Assembly (NCBI GenBank): GCA_016926495.1
Contig: JAFGOL010000016.1
Location: forward strand, 1 to 9,129
Length of the DNA: 9,129 nt
Origin: Oligoflexia bacterium
GTDB lineage: Bacteria; Bdellovibrionota; JAFGOL01
Reading direction: 5' to 3'
This document shows, piece after piece, positions 6,997-9,129 of the stretch. The notes under the pieces were generated by a model that saw only the letters and a list, made by a program, of their open reading frames with translations, did not search any database and was not told where the DNA came from. Each line of letters starts with the position of its first letter. The first letter of the stretch is position 1. Both the position numbers and the translations under genes were made by a program.

Positions 6997-7540
6997 ATCT
7001 GCAGCCGAGTGTCCATGAGGTCAGGGTGATTATGAAGCCGTCCCACAACGGCATGGTTTGTCTCAGTTCGTCCGAACTGTATGGTTCAAACACATATGTA
7101 AATTTTTCTCCTGTGTGCTTTGTTTTGCATTTAAAAACTTTTGAAAAGGAGTAATAAGTGCCATCTTCATATTTTTTCCTGAAATTCACGATCCCGAAAG
7201 CGGGAAATTCGTATTTCTGCAAAACTTCTTCAATACATAGCGCTATTTCAATATCCTGTCTGGAATATGTAATGTTTAAAAGCCGTATTCTGCCGTCATC
7301 AAGAGGCAGAAGCTCAACCTGGATATTCTCCGACGGTCCCGCGTTATTCAAAATAATATCGGAACAGATTTTGCTGATATCCTTTGTCGCTATAACTTCA
7401 TTGTGATATTCAGAGGACTGAATAAGGCGCTCCCTCCCGGGATCCTTGAAATATATGTCCTCAACCTGGATCTTGGTACTCGCACAGGCCGTAAAAGCAA
7501 GCGCCGGCAATATTATAAAGACTTTATGAACACGGAACAT
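6995..7540 (-). CDS. Predicted lipoprotein of unknown function
   Basis: The protein has 181 residues from the ATG at 7540. The N-terminus MFRVHKVFIILPALAFTAC has basic residues, a hydrophobic core and a TAC ending, so Cys19 is the probable lipid attachment site. The mature part has no family I can name with confidence. A segment around residues 70-116 (GPSENIQVELLPLDDGRIR...IALCIEEVLQKYEFPAFG) recalls the TonB-like AgmX/PglI C-terminal pattern (a strand pair, a CI helix, then FP). That is a weak resemblance seen by eye. Four Cys remain in the mature part after the lipidated one (ATG residues 59, 102, 138 and 180), so disulfides are possible. A TTG at 7549 would add three residues; neither start has a clear Shine-Dalgarno site. 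The gene stands alone, convergent with lipB and divergent from the aminopeptidase gene. Its stop codon lies in a short tandem repeat, so the C-terminus may have been changed by repeat insertion. Smaller + strand frames in this stretch show no recognisable features. Confidence 0.72.
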   Translation of the reverse strand: MFRVHKVFIILPALAFTACASTKIQVEDIYFKDPGRERLIQSSEYHNEVIATKDISKICSDIILNNAGPSENIQVELLPLDDGRIRLLNITYSRQDIEIALCIEEVLQKYEFPAFGIVNFRKKYEDGTYYSFSKVFKCKTKHTGEKFTYVFEPYSSDELRQTMPLWDGFIITLTSWTLGCR

Positions 7541-7569
7541 TTTAGGCAATATACAATATGTGGTTTTAC

Positions 7570-7598
7570 TTGTACAGGTGTCTCTTATCAGTTATTAT
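7570..7598 (+). promoter_or_regulatory. Possible promoter for the M42 aminopeptidase gene
   Basis: TTGTAC (7570-7575) and TATTAT (7593-7598, five of six to the -10 consensus) are separated by exactly 17 bp, in the short spacer upstream of the gene. The -35 match is only three of six. This is a pattern prediction. Confidence 0.4.
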
Positions 7599-7599
7599 A
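7594..7599 (-). promoter_or_regulatory. Possible -10 element for the minus-strand lipoprotein gene
   Basis: The minus strand reads TATAAT here, a full -10 consensus about 53 nt before the ATG at 7540. No convincing -35 sequence lies 16-18 bp upstream. It overlaps the + strand -10 candidate, so the two divergent genes might compete for RNA polymerase. Confidence 0.35.
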
Positions 7600-7639
7600 T
7601 TCAGAGGCTTAGGTTCGAGAATAACCGGGGTAAGGACTT

Positions 7640-8689
7640 ATGAAAAAGGAAAAGCTAAAAGGATTACTGAGGGAACTTACGGCACTGCCCGGTATTCCGT
7701 CATATGAAAAGGAAGTCAGGGAATATATTCTTTGCGCGTTAAAAGAAACCGGGGCAGAAGTTGAAGTAAACTCGATGGGCTGTGTTATAGCCGTTTTTAA
7801 AGGTAAAAATGCGGACAAGGGCGCTGTGCTTCTGGACGCGCATATGGACGAGGTCGGCTTTATAGTGCAATACATCGAAGACAACGGTTTCATAAGGGTC
7901 CTTAATTACGGCGGAATAGACCCGCGCTCCGCGTTGGGACAGAGATATGAAGTTCATTCCGACAGCGGTAAAAAATACGGCGGGGTAATAGGCCTTTTGC
8001 CACCCCATGTCGCCGGGAAAAGTGATTCAGGCACGGTTCCTATTGACCAGATGTTTCTTGACTGCGGGTTCAGTAACCCGGCTCAGATCAAAGAAGCCGG
8101 GATCAGGATAGGCTCGCAGATTACGTTTATGTCTTTATTCAGCGAAATGGAAAACGGACTTTTTTCGTCTAAAGCGATTGACGACAGGGCGGGTTGCGCC
8201 GTGTTGCTCGGTATAGCCGCCGAGCTTGATAAAAACCGGGCGGAGCGCACCGTTATCCTGTCTTTTTCCGTGCAGGAAGAGGGAGGAACTTACGGCATCC
8301 CCACCGTGATCAGGAAAAATACTCCTGAATACGCTCTTGTGATTGAGGCTACAACTGCCTGCGATACTCCCGGAAACAGCGGACCCAGAGTAGTTGCTAG
8401 GATCGGCGGCGGGCCTGCCTTTACCGTGTCTGATAAAACAGTTTATATTTCACCGGAGATAACTGAAAAGCAGATCAGGATCGCCGGGCAGAACAAGATC
8501 AGGTACCAGTTCAAAACGCCGGGTTTCGGCGGTACAAACGCGGGCAAAATACAGAACGCCTCTACCGGGATAAAAACAGGTATCGCAGCCCTGCCCGCAA
8601 GGTATCTTCATTCATCGCTGAGTGTTGCGTCGTGGGATGATCTTTACGCGCTGTATGATTTTGCGTTTGCGTTTATTAATAATATTTAA
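7640..8689 (+). CDS. M42 family metallo-aminopeptidase (glutamyl aminopeptidase/FrvX type)
   Basis: M42 enzymes are cytoplasmic two-metal aminopeptidases that form large tetrahedral (TET) oligomers and trim short peptides from the N-terminus. At 349 residues this is a normal family length. It shows LPGIPSYEKEVREYI at the start, DAHMDEVGF with ligand His68, a KAIDDRAGC motif with the bridging Asp (181 or 182), QEEGGTYG with catalytic Glu213 and ligand Glu214, VIEAT (Glu236 where the family usually has Asp), GGTNAG (usually GGTDAG) and RYLHSS with ligand His324. All the metal and catalytic positions are therefore occupied by suitable residues. The Asp-to-Glu and Asp-to-Asn variants are small oddities that do not imply loss of activity. 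The dimerisation/PDZ-like insert corresponds to about 73-165. Ribosome binding is probably by TAAGGA at 7631-7636, which is close to the ATG. Family is secure; substrate choice (acidic, hydrophobic or basic end residues) is unknown. Older annotations call such proteins endoglucanase or cellulase M; nothing here supports that. Confidence 0.93.
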   Translation: MKKEKLKGLLRELTALPGIPSYEKEVREYILCALKETGAEVEVNSMGCVIAVFKGKNADKGAVLLDAHMDEVGFIVQYIEDNGFIRVLNYGGIDPRSALGQRYEVHSDSGKKYGGVIGLLPPHVAGKSDSGTVPIDQMFLDCGFSNPAQIKEAGIRIGSQITFMSLFSEMENGLFSSKAIDDRAGCAVLLGIAAELDKNRAERTVILSFSVQEEGGTYGIPTVIRKNTPEYALVIEATTACDTPGNSGPRVVARIGGGPAFTVSDKTVYISPEITEKQIRIAGQNKIRYQFKTPGFGGTNAGKIQNASTGIKTGIAALPARYLHSSLSVASWDDLYALYDFAFAFINNI

Positions 8690-8691
8690 TC

Positions 8692-8699
8692 AGGGGGAG
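8692..8699 (+). promoter_or_regulatory. Shine-Dalgarno site before the last gene
   Basis: AGGGGGAG lies 10 nt before the ATG at 8710 and 3 nt after the aminopeptidase stop codon. It supports both the start of the last, truncated gene and its place in an operon with the aminopeptidase gene. Confidence 0.65.
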
Positions 8700-8709
8700 A
8701 AACGGAATT

Positions 8710-9129
8710 ATGATTATTGTTTTACTGATTGCCTCCATGCTGAATTTTGCAGTTCCCAGGGAGTGGGTTATTTCGCCTAAACTGTCGCACGGTTCCATGG
8801 ACAGCGAGATGAAGACGGCAAATATTCCCACGTATTCCAAGTCCAGCCTTGAGTACGCCGCCCAGCAGATAGCTCTTGAATATGAAAATGTCCTGCCCGT
8901 TTTTAATCCCAAGCATAAGGACATATACCTCTCTAATCTGCCGAAAGTATTTCATAAGAATTTCGGCGAAAGAGTGTTGATTTTTTCGGAAATCAACTCG
9001 TTGAAAAATGAAAGGAAAAAAGCCACCGAAGGCGACGACGGTTTGTTAAAACCGTCTGAAGACGCATCCGAGGCCGATAACAAGCTGATAGAGGCTGAAA
9101 ACAGTAACAGGAAAGAGCTTTTTTCGCTG
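8710..9129 (+). CDS. Unrecognised exported or membrane-anchored protein (3' end missing)
   Basis: An uninterrupted frame of 140 codons runs from the ATG at 8710 to the last base of the window. The N-terminus MIIVLLIASMLNFAVPREW is hydrophobic for about 15 residues with no basic residue before it, so it may be a weak signal peptide (possible cleavage after NFA) or a membrane anchor. Residues about 17-90 are mixed polar, with SSLEYAAQQIALEYENVLPVFNPKHKDIY and a VLIFSEINSL stretch. From about 95 the sequence becomes rich in Glu, Lys, Asp and Ser, suggesting a flexible or coiled region. I recognise no family. It follows the aminopeptidase gene after 20 nt and has a good ribosome-binding site, so it is probably cotranscribed. 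Shorter minus-strand frames over this stretch lack any supporting signal. Confidence 0.65.
   Translation, partial: MIIVLLIASMLNFAVPREWVISPKLSHGSMDSEMKTANIPTYSKSSLEYAAQQIALEYENVLPVFNPKHKDIYLSNLPKVFHKNFGERVLIFSEINSLKNERKKATEGDDGLLKPSEDASEADNKLIEAENSNRKELFSL

Noticed and set aside
7547..7549. TTG start for the minus-strand lipoprotein, adding three residues
   Set aside because: The ATG three codons later gives an equally good signal peptide, and no ribosome-binding site favours the TTG; it cannot be excluded.
7158..7612. Two plus-strand frames of 82 and 69 codons opposite the minus-strand lipoprotein gene
   Set aside because: The minus-strand frame is longer and has a clear lipoprotein signal. 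The plus frames have no ribosome-binding site or domain, and they end inside the promoter spacer.
7640..8689. Cellulase or endoglucanase annotation for the M42 protein
   Set aside because: The motifs are those of metallo-aminopeptidases; the cellulase name is a legacy label of this family with no support here.

Overview
This 9.1 kb window looks like bacterial chromosome from a Gram-negative (diderm) organism. The evidence is an LPS-core-type glycosyltransferase, two predicted lipoproteins, an exported protein and essential housekeeping genes (dnaE, lipB). GC content is moderate and AGG is a very common arginine codon. The mix of genes does not name a taxon; an uncultured-phylum or deltaproteobacteria-like lineage is only a guess. 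I see no phage, insertion sequence, CRISPR array, tRNA or rRNA.

Region 1 (1-6867, + strand) is one tightly packed gene string: the 3' part of a family 2 glycosyltransferase, dnaE (replicative DNA polymerase III alpha subunit), an exported protein with a FlgT N-terminal-like domain, a lipoprotein with TolB-N/CsgG-like and FlgT C-terminal-like domains, and lipB (octanoyltransferase). Every one of the four junctions overlaps (1, 25, 20 and 1 nt), which suggests one transcript and translational coupling. The functions (envelope sugar transfer, replication, envelope proteins, lipoate synthesis) do not form one pathway. The coherent pair is the two FlgT-like proteins, which together carry the domains found in one flagellar FlgT protein.

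Region 2 (about 6849-6997) is the short convergent gap between lipB and a minus-strand lipoprotein gene. It holds two copies of a 28-nt palindromic element with identical arms and a 16-bp tandem duplication. The lipB stop codon lies in the loop of the first hairpin, and the stop codon of the minus-strand gene lies in the tandem repeat.

Region 3 (6995-9129) holds the minus-strand lipoprotein gene of unknown function and, divergent from it, a family M42 aminopeptidase gene. An unrecognised gene follows on the + strand and runs off the window end. The roughly 100-bp divergent spacer carries overlapping promoter-like sequences.

Most of the window is ordinary. The points worth a second look are the split FlgT-like pair beside dnaE and lipB, the palindromic repeats that supply the ends of two genes, and a DnaE whose PHP metal site looks complete.
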